A stretch of DNA of 64,000 nucleotides, taken from assembly GCA_946481315.1 (NCBI GenBank), contig CAMLMH010000003.1, positions 205,783-269,782 of the forward strand, in the 5' to 3' direction. Position 1 is the first letter of the stretch; each line of letters starts with the position of its first letter. This stretch comes from an uncultured Bacteriovorax sp. Lineage in GTDB: Bacteria > Bdellovibrionota > Bacteriovoracia > Bacteriovoracales > Bacteriovoracaceae. Made by a program: the position numbers and the translations under genes. Below, one piece after another: positions 52,598-61,753 of this stretch. The notes under the pieces were generated by a model. The model was not told the origin of the DNA. It was given only the letters and a program-made list of their open reading frames with translations, and made no database searches.

Positions 52598-53166
52598 TGA
52601 ATATTGCGGTAAGTGAGATTGATTCTGGGTTCCATGGGTTTTGTTTCTTTGCTTATTCGATGCAACCATTTTTTCTGCATACCACCTCGCATGATGACCA
52701 TCGACCCAGGATGCAAAAGGATTGTTTGTACCGGCAGCCGGGAATCATCTCGGTGTTTCACCTGAAAGCGGCGTGCTTCACCAAAGGACAATGAGACAAT
52801 GATGTCCGTATCACCAGGATGATTCTCCCGATCAGCATGCCATGAAACGTGATCGTTTTGATCGCGATACAAATTCAGATAAACTGTATTAAAAGAAAGT
52901 TTTGTGTGTCTTTCGACATCGAGCTGCATACGTTTTAAAACAGACAGCCATTTATCCTGGGGGCCATAGTGCGCAGTCAAACGAGGAAGTAATACGACTC
53001 GATCATACATCAGCATGTCCTGTTGTTCCCAGCTTATGGTATCTATTAATGAATTGAAAATTAACTGGGACTCTTTCGCAGAATAAAAAGGATAAACGTA
53101 TTCCAGAACACCTTCTTTAGGTAAAAGATTTTTTTCATTGATATCAAGAAAGCCTGGAAGATGCAT
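52591..53166 (-). CDS. AlkB-like 2-oxoglutarate/Fe(II) dioxygenase
   Basis: 191 residues. The jelly-roll core has iron ligands in SWHADRE (HxD) and the distal His in WLHRISK, and 2OG-binding Arg in PRINLTYR. It resembles the short ALKBH2/3-like demethylases of bacteria, which repair alkylated bases by oxidation. The start codon lies in a hairpin with a poor ribosome site, listed separately. Confidence 0.9.
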   Translation of the reverse strand: MHLPGFLDINEKNLLPKEGVLEYVYPFYSAKESQLIFNSLIDTISWEQQDMLMYDRVVLLPRLTAHYGPQDKWLSVLKRMQLDVERHTKLSFNTVYLNLYRDQNDHVSWHADRENHPGDTDIIVSLSFGEARRFQVKHRDDSRLPVQTILLHPGSMVIMRGGMQKKWLHRISKETKPMEPRINLTYRNIHY

Positions 53167-53185
53167 GGCCTTATGATAAGGCCAT
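53165..53185 (-). promoter_or_regulatory. Hairpin covering the alkB-like start codon
   Basis: ATGGCCTTA / TAAGGCCAT (9 bp, 3-base loop) spans the only Shine-Dalgarno-like bases (AAGG) and part of the AUG. It could couple or restrain translation, or simply be a weak terminator for the upstream gene. Confidence 0.4.
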
Positions 53186-53193
53186 GATTCGCT

Positions 53194-54021
53194 TTAATCC
53201 AAATTTATTGAGTGATAGGAATAAATGAAATTGCGATAAAGTTCAATATCGATTGTGCTCATCATGGGCCGGAGAGTTCGCTCAATCTGTTGAAATGTTT
53301 TCGTTAATTCTGAGCGGTTGGTATAAACTTCCATCGTCGCTGCCCGCTGATACATAAGTTCCACGAATAAAGTTCTTTTTTCCTGAGAGGATTGTTGCAT
53401 GAATCGGTCAAAAAAGAGTCCGAAAAAAATCTTGCGTTGTTCAAGAGCTTTCGTATCTAGAACTTCTTTTTCAAAAGGTTCTAAATTCTCCGGATCATAA
53501 TAATCAGTTAAAGAACGAACGATCCGTGGTAGAACCCTCCCTAAATGTGTTTTAAAAGCTTCCGTGAGATCCAGCTGAGACTTCAGACTTTCCTGGGCAG
53601 CAAAAGGCAGAATAAGCTGGCACAAATCGTTTAGAGCGTAGTGGGCCAGCTCCAGGTCACTGGTCGAGAAATCCAGCAGTTCAACCGGAAGCTCATCACT
53701 AAATGACAAACCCTCTAAGCGATAAGGACGATTCTCACGAGACCTGATTCCGCAGATCTTTGCTTCATCTTTACGGCTTTTAATCAGTTCTTCCAGTTGA
53801 TGCTCAGTTGTAATGTGATAGATCCGCATTTCTTCAGCAACATACACCAGCAGGTCACAGGGATAATCCGGTTTAGCAGAATAACATTCGGGTGACCAGA
53901 CAGTGAATTCCAATGATTGCATTAACCCTGGTAATTGATTTTCTTTTAGAGTCATGAGAGAAGTGAAGCAGTGTCCGGCTTCTAGTCTGAGCGTTGTCTT
54001 AAATCCTTCTAGCGTTTCCAA
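53194..54021 (-). CDS. Uncharacterised soluble protein
   Basis: 275 residues from TTG at 54021, seven bases after AAGGAG. No signal peptide or membrane helix. Mixed helical composition, acidic with an aromatic-rich middle (DLELAHYALNDLCQLILPF), no family recognised. It lies 28 bases upstream of the AlkB-like gene and could be its transcript partner. Confidence 0.7.
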   Translation of the reverse strand: METLEGFKTTLRLEAGHCFTSLMTLKENQLPGLMQSLEFTVWSPECYSAKPDYPCDLLVYVAEEMRIYHITTEHQLEELIKSRKDEAKICGIRSRENRPYRLEGLSFSDELPVELLDFSTSDLELAHYALNDLCQLILPFAAQESLKSQLDLTEAFKTHLGRVLPRIVRSLTDYYDPENLEPFEKEVLDTKALEQRKIFFGLFFDRFMQQSSQEKRTLFVELMYQRAATMEVYTNRSELTKTFQQIERTLRPMMSTIDIELYRNFIYSYHSINLD

Positions 54022-54198
54022 TTATCTCTCCTTTTATTTACATGATCAGGAAAACTAAATTTTAAGAAGAGCAACAGACAATGACCAACAAAGAGTACTT
54101 TAAAATTTTTTTCAGATAGTTCTAATTTTTCATTAAGAAAACTTAAGTTTTGGATGTAATATAAATAACAAATTGTTAATCACCTTAAGGGAAAAGTA

Positions 54199-54408
54199 AT
54201 GTCGACAGAAAATAAAAACAAAATTCATACTGAGCAGGAAAACACAACGGAAAATGGACACGAAGCCGTGCACGTTCATGGTCCGCACTGTAATCATGGT
54301 CACCATCACGATCTAAAACCGGTAGTAAGATCTGCTCCTAAAATCGGGCGAAACGATCCTTGTTCATGCGGGAGCGGGAAAAAATATAAAAAGTGCTGCG
54401 GTCAATAG
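54199..54408 (+). CDS. SEC-C motif protein with His-rich segment
   Basis: 69 residues. The last 20 residues form a SEC-C zinc-binding motif ([20 protein letters not shown]), seen in SecA tails and many small proteins. Before it lies a His-rich stretch with [13 protein letters not shown], likely metal-binding. Start after TAAGGGAAAAGTA. Possibly a metal-dependent adaptor; function unknown. Confidence 0.88.
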   Translation: MSTENKNKIHTEQENTTENGHEAVHVHGPHCNHGHHHDLKPVVRSAPKIGRNDPCSCGSGKKYKKCCGQ

Positions 54409-54471
54409 TCCTTTTTAGCTGGTTCTAAAGTTGCATCTCCTTAATGCATAAGCTCATTAAGGAGGCCAGTC

Positions 54472-55764
54472 ATGAAACAGAATGCTACTGCAAAAGCCAT
54501 TGAAACCCGGGCCCGTCCCTTTCAAAGCACCGATGATTTAGGGCACCTGATCGATAAAATTAAAGAAAAGAAAATTGTTATGCTGGGTGAATCCTCTCAC
54601 GGCACCAGTGATTTTTATAAATGGCGAATGGAGATATCCAAAGAGTTGATTGAAAATCATGGCTTTAATTTTATTGCAGTGGAAGGGGACTGGCCGCCAT
54701 GTCAGGAAATAAACCGGTTTATTCATAAAACGAATCTGCATTCCGATCCCCTGGAAGTTCTAAAAAATTTTTCACGCTGGCCGACATGGATGTGGGCTAA
54801 CTATGAAATTTTAAATCTGATGGAATGGTTAAGCGAATTTAATCAGAATAGTTTTAACGAGGATTTAAAAGTTGGGTTTCACGGACTAGATGTTTATTCA
54901 TTATTCGAATCTATCTCGGCCATAGAAACCCACCTGGAGAGATTAGATCCGGATCTCGCATCCAAAGTAATGCGCTATTATTCATGTTTTGAACCTTATA
55001 TGCATGATGAAAAAGCTTATACCAGATCGTTGTACAAATTTCCTGACGGATGCGAGACACAGGTCGCTGAAGCTCTTTTTGAAATGCTTAAACACAACGT
55101 TAGAGATATGGATATCCTTCAGAATGCAAAAATTATACAGCAGGCAGAGAGATACTACCGGACAATTATTTCCGGAGAAGATGCATGGAACGTTCGCGAC
55201 CGGCATATGATGAACACACTAGATGAACTGCTTCATTATTATGGCAGTGAATCCAAGGCCATTGTCTGGGCCCATAATACACATATTGGAGATTACCGGG
55301 GTACTGATATGGTTTTTCAGGGGGAAGTTAATATAGGCGGACTAGCGCGTGAAAAATGGGGAGAGTCTAAAGTGGCCCTGATTGGTTTTTCGACATATAC
55401 AGGCAATGTTATTGCTTCACATGCCTGGGATGGTCCGATTGAAGTCATGGCCGTTCCTAAAGCACGACCGGGAAGCCTAGAGGATATTCTTCATCAATGT
55501 GTACCAAAACTGGGAAAACAGTTTGCTTTTATGCTGGATGAAATTGAATCTGATTCTCCACTCAATGATTTTTACGGCCATCGTGCCATTGGAGTGGTTT
55601 ATCATCCTCAGTTTGAATCACGGGGAAATTATGTTCCAACCGTTCTGACTAAGCGTTATGATGGCATGGTTTTTATAGATGAAACGATAGCCCTCACACC
55701 GCTGGCCGTTGATATGAATCACGAAAAAATTCCTGAAACATGGCCTTTCGGAGCGAGGGTATAG
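54472..55764 (+). CDS. Erythromycin esterase family protein
   Basis: 430 residues. Family signature at the N-terminus: MLGESSHGTSDFYKWRMEISKEL, then AVEGDWP, and the C-terminal GYRGTDM/HNTHIGDYRGT and SRGNYVPTVL region. EreA homologs hydrolyse the macrolactone of erythromycin, but most family members have other, unknown substrates. I therefore give only the family. Start after TAAGGAGGCCAGTC. Confidence 0.88.
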   Translation: MKQNATAKAIETRARPFQSTDDLGHLIDKIKEKKIVMLGESSHGTSDFYKWRMEISKELIENHGFNFIAVEGDWPPCQEINRFIHKTNLHSDPLEVLKNFSRWPTWMWANYEILNLMEWLSEFNQNSFNEDLKVGFHGLDVYSLFESISAIETHLERLDPDLASKVMRYYSCFEPYMHDEKAYTRSLYKFPDGCETQVAEALFEMLKHNVRDMDILQNAKIIQQAERYYRTIISGEDAWNVRDRHMMNTLDELLHYYGSESKAIVWAHNTHIGDYRGTDMVFQGEVNIGGLAREKWGESKVALIGFSTYTGNVIASHAWDGPIEVMAVPKARPGSLEDILHQCVPKLGKQFAFMLDEIESDSPLNDFYGHRAIGVVYHPQFESRGNYVPTVLTKRYDGMVFIDETIALTPLAVDMNHEKIPETWPFGARV

Positions 55765-55766
55765 AA

Positions 55767-55967
55767 TCATAACGAGGAGGACTCGTCGTCCTCCTCATCG
55801 TATAAATCATCAAAGAGAGAATCATCCTCATCTTCATCTTCGTCAAAATCTGCGGAGAGTTCGTATTCAAATTCATCTTCAATTTCGCGCAGACGCTGAT
55901 GATCGTAACCATTAATTGTAAATCCCAGAAAATTTACGTGATCAGTATTTAATTTCCCTGCTTTCAT
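55767..55967 (-). CDS. Small acidic protein, 66 aa
   Basis: ATG after GAGGTAAAC. 66 residues; the last third is almost entirely Asp, Glu and Ser (DEDEDEDDSLFDDLYDEEDD). No domain recognised. It lies 23 bases after the SDR gene, the third gene of an acidic protein-SDR-acidic protein run. Its stop is two bases from the convergent esterase-family gene. Confidence 0.7.
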   Translation of the reverse strand: MKAGKLNTDHVNFLGFTINGYDHQRLREIEDEFEYELSADFDEDEDEDDSLFDDLYDEEDDESSSL

Positions 55968-55990
55968 GTTTACCTCAAAATCCAGATTAA

Positions 55991-56782
55991 TTAATTTCGT
56001 GGTTTGGTATCAATTCCCTGCATAGATGCAGCAGCATCTTCCGGAACTATTTTTGCCAATTTTGTCTGTATTTTATTTTTTAAACCAACGACAACATGAT
56101 CCCGTCCTTTCATTAATGCTGTATAAGCCTCTTGTGCAACTTTGGCCGGATCGTCTTTTTTACCCTGGCCGGCCTTTGTATTCGTCATGCCGGCTTTTTC
56201 AAAGAATGGCGTATCAGTTGGCCCTGGTTGCAGTGAAGTAATAGTCAACCCAGATCCTTCCATTTCTTTATGGAGTGCTTCGGCAAAAGACTGCACGAAG
56301 GCTTTTGAAGCTCCGTAGACTGCAAGCCAGGGGGCCGGCATATCTGCAGCCACGGAGCTGGTGAATAATATTCTGCCTTCATTACGTGCCTGCATGTCCG
56401 GCAGGATTAGTTTTGTTAAATGCACGATAGAAATAACATTCAGATGAATCATTTTTAATTCGTCCGCCAGACTGGTCATGGAGAAATCTCCCGAGACACC
56501 GAAGCCGGCATTCAGACAGATCGTATCTAGGGGAGCTGGCATGGTCTCAATTTTCTGGGCCAGCTCTTCAACTCCTTCATAGGTGGCAAGATCAACCTGA
56601 ATGGACTCAACGTCAGTTCCATAATTTCTGAGTTCAGCAGCCGCTGCATGAATATCTTTAGTGTGTGAGGCAATCAGCAAATCAAAACCATTTTTAGCAA
56701 ACACTCGTGCCAGTTCAAGTCCTATACCGGATGAAGCTCCGGTAATACAAGCGAGTTTGCTTGCGTCTGTGTCGTTTTTCAT
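55991..56782 (-). CDS. Short-chain dehydrogenase/reductase (YdfG/DltE-like)
   Basis: 263 residues. Nucleotide loop ITGASSGIGLELA, LNAGFG, catalytic Ser in FTSSVAA and YGASKAFVQSF (YxxxK). The C-terminal tail is longer than usual and includes QGKKDDPAKVA. Substrate unknown. Its Shine-Dalgarno lies inside the end of the upstream acidic gene, so the two are coupled. Confidence 0.9.
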   Translation of the reverse strand: MKNDTDASKLACITGASSGIGLELARVFAKNGFDLLIASHTKDIHAAAAELRNYGTDVESIQVDLATYEGVEELAQKIETMPAPLDTICLNAGFGVSGDFSMTSLADELKMIHLNVISIVHLTKLILPDMQARNEGRILFTSSVAADMPAPWLAVYGASKAFVQSFAEALHKEMEGSGLTITSLQPGPTDTPFFEKAGMTNTKAGQGKKDDPAKVAQEAYTALMKGRDHVVVGLKNKIQTKLAKIVPEDAAASMQGIDTKPRN

Positions 56783-56785
56783 TTA

Positions 56786-57190
56786 TCAACTCCTGTGTTG
56801 CTGTTCATATTTTTTATTACGGGAATCAGCACTTAAATCACCTTCAAAATCTTCGGGCTCGCTATATCCCTCGTCCTGCTCATCAAAATCAAATCCTTCC
56901 TCATCTTCAGAGAGTTCATGTGCTAGTTCCTGCTCATAATCATCGTCATTATCGTCCAGATCTTCGCCGCGTTCATATTCAATATCTTCATCCAGAGCAT
57001 CTTCATCATCACTTTCCGTATCGAAGTCATACTCCATACCCATCAGCGTTTCTTCTGCAGGATTATTGTTTTCGTCATCCGGTATGGGATCAAGCGCCGG
57101 CGGATCGTGATGAAAATCAGTGTGATCAATAATTTTATTAAATTCGTCATAGGAGATAACGTTGGTTTTATCTTGTCTTTTTATTCCCAT
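56786..57190 (-). CDS. Acidic, probably disordered protein
   Basis: 134 residues from the ATG at 57190 after GGAGCAGAGACA; a longer frame back to 57442 is judged a non-coding extension. The second half is dominated by Asp and Glu (DEDALDEDIEYERGEDLDDND, EDEEGFDFDEQDE). No family recognised. It starts an operon with the SDR gene and the smaller acidic protein. Confidence 0.7.
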   Translation of the reverse strand: MGIKRQDKTNVISYDEFNKIIDHTDFHHDPPALDPIPDDENNNPAEETLMGMEYDFDTESDDEDALDEDIEYERGEDLDDNDDDYEQELAHELSEDEEGFDFDEQDEGYSEPEDFEGDLSADSRNKKYEQQHRS

Positions 57191-57440
57191 TGTCTCTGCT
57201 CCGGTTAAGCTTAAGCGAAAAAAAGTCTCAATAGAGACTCTTGCGTGATGATCATTTAATAAAAGAGCAATCCCTGAGCCAAGCTTTGCTGCGAGAATGC
57301 CTGCATTAAATTGCGACAGCGCGTGCGCCGGCACCTTGATCTGTAATAGCGAGTCACACTTTTTCCTTAGGATGTTATAGACGACCAAGTAGAAGCGTCT
57401 TATATTTTTTCTGGATTCGTTCACTACCCAGGGAGGGTTC

Positions 57441-59234
57441 ATGTACAGACGGTTAGTATTTCAATTTCTTTTGCAATCAGCTTTGTTTGTTCCGCTTGCA
57501 TTTTCCCAGGAAAATTTCCTGGAAAGCAGGGAAATAACCGTGGGTAATAATCACTCCTGTGCTTTGACATCTCAGGGGGTAAAATGCTGGGGAGAAGCTG
57601 AGCAGGATACGCTCAAAGCTCCTTTCGATCTCGCTACGAATCCTCGGAATCTGGCCGCCGGTAATCGTTTCTCCTGCATGATCATTGATGAGGGGATTCG
57701 TTGCTGGGGTGAAATTCCGGAGACAAATAAAAATGATGTTCTTTTTGGTCAGTCAGAATTGAATCTCCCTAAACTTCTTTCCGTAGGACATAATCACGGT
57801 TGTGCCGTTTCAACAGACAATCATATAAAATGCTGGGGAGAAAATTTATTCGGTGAGACCAATCCTCCTCAGGGCATTGGAAACATCAGCGAAATATCTT
57901 CTGGTATGAACAATACCTGTGCGATTGCGGATGGACGTGTTCACTGCTGGGGGCTTAACACAACCGGGTCGCTGGACGTTCCGGATGGGCTTCGCAATCC
58001 CCGAAATCTTACCTCGGGTTGGTGGCACCATTGTGTAGCGACTGATGATGGAATTGCTTGCTGGGGGAATCCTTATAAGAAATATACTGTTCCGGAAGAA
58101 GTAAAAAACCTGACTCAGTTTACTTCAGGAGATTTCTACAACTGTGCCATTGCTCCTGAAGGAGTGAAGTGCTGGGATCATAAAGGAAGAGTTAAACTAG
58201 TTGAAGAAAGTACAGGCGCCACTAAAGTATCTGTTGGCTCTGCCATCGGTTGTGCAATATCACCGGCCAAAGGTGTTTTTTGCTGGAAGCTCTACGGAGA
58301 AAATGCCTATAAACTAACGAAGTCATATGTACCATCAGGTGGAATAAAAGAAATTACTCATCTGGAAGCCGGGTATAATTCTACCTGTGCTTATGGCGAT
58401 GGAGGAAAGCTTAAATGTTGGGGCGCTAACCCGTATGGCTCGTTAACAGTTCCAGAGACACTGACCGGAAGAATCACCAGGATTTCTCACGGTTCAAAAA
58501 GAACGTGTGCAGTTTCCAATGCGAAAGTTTCCTGTTGGGGAGACACCGATAAATATTATGATGTCCCGGAAAATATCGGAAATATTTCATACGTCGCAGT
58601 AGGTGGTTACCATGTTTGTGCAGCTTCTCCGGAAAAGGCCCGTTGCTGGGGAGAAAATGAAGGCGGAGTGATGGAAGTGCCAAGGTCTGTCACGAACATT
58701 TCGAAACTGGTGGCCGGTAATTTTCATGCCTGTGCTGAAGCCAATTATGAAGTTGTCTGTTGGGGAGGGAAGACCTTCGTTAGCGGTGTCAACCCTTCTG
58801 AAAAAATTCAGTATCCACGAGCGATGTGTGCCGGTTCAACCTTTAGTTGTGCAATAACAGTAGATGGTCATGTAAAATGCTGGGGACGAAAAGAAGTTCC
58901 AAATGAACCACCACCTCCGACAGAAACAGAAACACCGCCGACGCCTCCGCAAACATTTCGTGGAAGTAATTTCGCTCAGGGGTTTAATTACACCCCCAGT
59001 TCACTAAAAAATGCGACGGAAATTGCCTGTGGAAATTCACATGCCTGTGCGGTGGTGGAAAATCAGGTGAAATGCTGGGATACAGATGGATCAATTTTAA
59101 AAGTTCCAGAGATGATCAATCCGAGAAAACTTACAGCAGGAGCAAATCATACATGTGCGCTGACCGATGCAGGTCTTAAATGCTGGGGAGGAATGCTTAA
59201 CATGGAAATGCCGGATTATTCACTGACAAAATAA
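57441..59234 (+). CDS. Secreted RCC1-like repeat protein, 14 repeats with Cys pairs
   Basis: 597 residues, signal peptide to AFS-QE. The mature protein is 14 repeats of about 40 residues with a pattern G..(H/F)(S/A)C(A)...... (K/R)CWG; I count 14 first Cys and 14 CW(G/D/K) motifs, 11 of them CWG. This fits two seven-bladed RCC1 propellers in tandem. The paired Cys could form a disulfide in each blade, fitting an exported protein. A Pro/Thr-rich linker (about 488-505) separates repeats 12 and 13. Binding partner unknown. Confidence 0.88.
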   Translation: MYRRLVFQFLLQSALFVPLAFSQENFLESREITVGNNHSCALTSQGVKCWGEAEQDTLKAPFDLATNPRNLAAGNRFSCMIIDEGIRCWGEIPETNKNDVLFGQSELNLPKLLSVGHNHGCAVSTDNHIKCWGENLFGETNPPQGIGNISEISSGMNNTCAIADGRVHCWGLNTTGSLDVPDGLRNPRNLTSGWWHHCVATDDGIACWGNPYKKYTVPEEVKNLTQFTSGDFYNCAIAPEGVKCWDHKGRVKLVEESTGATKVSVGSAIGCAISPAKGVFCWKLYGENAYKLTKSYVPSGGIKEITHLEAGYNSTCAYGDGGKLKCWGANPYGSLTVPETLTGRITRISHGSKRTCAVSNAKVSCWGDTDKYYDVPENIGNISYVAVGGYHVCAASPEKARCWGENEGGVMEVPRSVTNISKLVAGNFHACAEANYEVVCWGGKTFVSGVNPSEKIQYPRAMCAGSTFSCAITVDGHVKCWGRKEVPNEPPPPTETETPPTPPQTFRGSNFAQGFNYTPSSLKNATEIACGNSHACAVVENQVKCWDTDGSILKVPEMINPRKLTAGANHTCALTDAGLKCWGGMLNMEMPDYSLTK

Positions 59235-59241
59235 ATAAGTT

Positions 59242-59264
59242 AGGCCGCGCTTGCGGCCTTTTTT
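59242..59264 (+). terminator. Rho-independent terminator
   Basis: Stem AGGCCGC / GCGGCCT with loop GCTT, followed by six T. It ends the RCC1-like gene and abuts the end of the ABC operon on the other strand. Confidence 0.92.
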
Positions 59265-60033
59265 AATGCACCAATTTGATTTTAATTTTTTGATAGGCCC
59301 AGAAAGAAAGCAGAGCACTTTGCAGACAAAGTATTCCTCCACTAATGAGCAAAGCTTCAGGAATTCCTTTGTTCCAGAACATGGCCTGCGCCAGCCGAAC
59401 TCCATGAATCAGCGGAAAAAGTTCAGCCACCCAGCGCACTACCGGGTGCATCTGGGCGATCGGAAAAAAGATTCCTGAAAGAAAATAAAGCGGAGCGATT
59501 AGAAAAGAATAAACACTCTGGAATTGATTGATGTTGTTTACCATCGCTGTCGCCAGCAGACCAATAGCTCCACAGGGTAAAGCAACCAGGAAACCTACGA
59601 TGGAAAGCAGAGGAATCAGCCAGGGATTTGCCATGAGACCGAACAATGCAAGCACTAATGCCACTCCTACTGCCATGACAGCTCCTTTTAAACCGACCCA
59701 TATCATTTCACCGACTACGACTTCTCTAACTCCAATGGGGGTCGTCAGCATGGCCTTAAAAACGTTTTCATAAGTCATGCGAACATAAAAGCCATAGCTG
59801 CTTTCAAAAAAAGAGGTAAAAAGTGCCGTCGCCACAGTTAATCCCGGTGCGAGATATTGCATATAGCTCATACCTTCAACATCGGTGATAAACGCGCCTA
59901 GACCCAGACCTAGAGAAACCATAACCAGTGCCGGATCGGCCACGGTTGGTGAAATGTTGGCGATCAGATCTTTTTTGTAAACAGTCCAGTTGCGAAGAGT
60001 AATGTGCATACTGAGTTTAAGTGAATCAAGCAT
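59263..60033 (-). CDS. ABC-2 permease (NodJ-like)
   Basis: 256 residues, six membrane helices. The segment FFESSYGFYVRMTYENVFKAMLTTPIGVREVVVGE and the ending HPVVRWVAELFPLIHGVRL are those of NodJ/ABC-2 exporter permeases. Its start lies eight bases inside the upstream ATPase gene, so the ATPase (60026-60937) is its direct partner. Last gene of a five-gene operon. Confidence 0.92.
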   Translation of the reverse strand: MLDSLKLSMHITLRNWTVYKKDLIANISPTVADPALVMVSLGLGLGAFITDVEGMSYMQYLAPGLTVATALFTSFFESSYGFYVRMTYENVFKAMLTTPIGVREVVVGEMIWVGLKGAVMAVGVALVLALFGLMANPWLIPLLSIVGFLVALPCGAIGLLATAMVNNINQFQSVYSFLIAPLYFLSGIFFPIAQMHPVVRWVAELFPLIHGVRLAQAMFWNKGIPEALLISGGILCLQSALLSFWAYQKIKIKLVH

Positions 60034-60937
60034 CGGCGGATAACTCCTGTCCTGTAAGTTTTAAAAATACATCTTCCAGATTCGAAGGGCGGATTTGTAG
60101 TGGATTTAAACCGTATTGCGAGTGCAGCAGAGTCAAATCATGCAGCTTTGATGTCCGCAGATAAAAACCGGCACTGTCTTCGAATACATTGTAAGTCGTG
60201 CTTTTATTCTTCAGTTCTTCAATGATCAGTTTGTCGTCTTTAGAAAAAATCCCCACAAATCCTGGTGTGTGCTCATCAATCATTTGTTTGGGTGAACCTT
60301 CTGCAGCAATAACACCATGATTCATAATCGCCAGACGATCACAGAGAACTTCTGCTTCGTGCATATAGTGAGTGGTTAAAACAATCGTAGTGCCGTTATT
60401 GTGGAGCTCTTTAACTTTTCCCCATAAGAGATGGCGAACTGCCGGATCAAGGCCGGTGGTGGGTTCATCGAGAATGAGGAGTTCCGGTCTGCCCAGCAGA
60501 GCACGAACAAAAACCAGTCTTCGCTTCATTCCGCCGGAGAGTGTTTGGATGAGCGCATCTTTTTTGTGGCCCAAATTCATATACTCCAGCAGCTTCATGA
60601 TTCGTTTACTGCGCTCGGGACGAGGCATTCCGATAAAAGCACAATAGATCATCATGTTTTCAAAAACGGTGAGACTTTCATCCAGAGCATTGTCCTGGGT
60701 GACAACCCCTAAGCGTTTTTTGATCTCCCGCCCGTCGTTCATCGGATCAAGACCAAAAACTTTAAGGGAGCCGGAAGAAGGAATAACAGTTCCGTAAGTC
60801 ATGCTGATAAAAGTGGATTTTCCCGCGCCATTTGGGCCCAGAAGTCCGAAACATTCACCGCGAGTGATATTTAGATTGAGTCCGTTGACTGCAGTAAAAT
60901 CACCAAAAGTTTTTTTCAAGTGTTGAGCGACAATCAT
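60026..60937 (-). CDS. ABC transporter ATPase (NodI-like)
   Basis: 303 residues. Walker A GPNGAGKS, Q-loop LGVVTQDN, signature LSGGMKRRL, Walker B LLILDEPTTGLD and H-loop TTHYMHE are all intact. The C-terminal 90 residues resemble the NodI extension. It energises the NodJ-like permease it overlaps. The substrate is unknown. Confidence 0.95.
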   Translation of the reverse strand: MIVAQHLKKTFGDFTAVNGLNLNITRGECFGLLGPNGAGKSTFISMTYGTVIPSSGSLKVFGLDPMNDGREIKKRLGVVTQDNALDESLTVFENMMIYCAFIGMPRPERSKRIMKLLEYMNLGHKKDALIQTLSGGMKRRLVFVRALLGRPELLILDEPTTGLDPAVRHLLWGKVKELHNNGTTIVLTTHYMHEAEVLCDRLAIMNHGVIAAEGSPKQMIDEHTPGFVGIFSKDDKLIIEELKNKSTTYNVFEDSAGFYLRTSKLHDLTLLHSQYGLNPLQIRPSNLEDVFLKLTGQELSADA

Positions 60938-60955
60938 AATCTTTTCCGGTTGTGT

Positions 60956-61753
60956 TTAAGAGCTGGCACTGCTGTAAAATTTCAGAGCAAATCTCCAGAA
61001 ACGATGAGTACAATAAATAAGAACGGGGGCCAGAAGTATCGGCCAGATGATAAAAAAAGCATCGGGGGGATTCAGTAAGGCCCGTGCTGGAACACTAATG
61101 ATCACACCGACTGGAACTACGGTCAAAAGAACCCATTTCATCACCGGACTATACATAGAATCAGGACGCATTCCCAGTCGATAAATTTGCCACCACAAAA
61201 ACTGCAGATTCTCAGATCGGGTAAAAATCACGGCCGTTGCTGAAATAAAAAAGCGCATCGAGTAGATGACGACCAGACTACAAGGGACGAGTATTAGAAG
61301 CCATAATAAACGGAAGAAATCAAAATCGGGTAAGCCCATCAGTGAATAAACGAGCCAGGCCCCACCGATGATCAGATTACCAAACAACGCAGTATTGGCC
61401 TTCTGAAGTGTAATCATAAACTGAGAGTTAACCGGCTTTGCCAGTAATAAGTCCAGGTCACCCTTACGCACTTTCTCGGATATATTGTCCAGATTTTCAT
61501 GAATCAAAATCATGTAAAAAGCATCTATGACAAAGAGAAGACCTAAAAACACACGCATCTGATGGACATTCCAGTCTCCGATTTTTTCCGTATGCTGATA
61601 GAGAACTTCAAACGTTAATATCTGGGCTGCATACCAGAAAATATCGGTCAGAATACGCGAGAAAAAATTTGCACGATACTCCAGGTCAGCAATGAAGCTT
61701 GCTTTAAACATAGAAGCATAGAGCGCAGCATATTTTTTTAAAGTTGTGATCAT
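60956..61753 (-). CDS. ABC-2 family permease (DUF990-like), second
   Basis: 265 residues with six membrane helices. The start overlaps the previous permease by four bases (ATGA). It matches the DUF990-type ABC-2 permeases by FSRILTDIFWYAAQI, LAKPVNSQFM and GDLDLLLAKP. It pairs with the permease upstream and the ATPase at 62519, leaving the NodIJ pair as a separate unit. Confidence 0.85.
   Translation of the reverse strand: MITTLKKYAALYASMFKASFIADLEYRANFFSRILTDIFWYAAQILTFEVLYQHTEKIGDWNVHQMRVFLGLLFVIDAFYMILIHENLDNISEKVRKGDLDLLLAKPVNSQFMITLQKANTALFGNLIIGGAWLVYSLMGLPDFDFFRLLWLLILVPCSLVVIYSMRFFISATAVIFTRSENLQFLWWQIYRLGMRPDSMYSPVMKWVLLTVVPVGVIISVPARALLNPPDAFFIIWPILLAPVLIYCTHRFWRFALKFYSSASS

Noticed and set aside
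54472..55764. Macrolide resistance function for the erythromycin-esterase-family protein
   Set aside because: Family membership alone does not show macrolide hydrolysis; most homologs have unknown substrates.
57191..57442. 84-residue N-terminal extension of the acidic protein
   Set aside because: It overlaps the start region of the divergent RCC1-like gene and has unrelated composition; ATG 57190 has a proper ribosome site.
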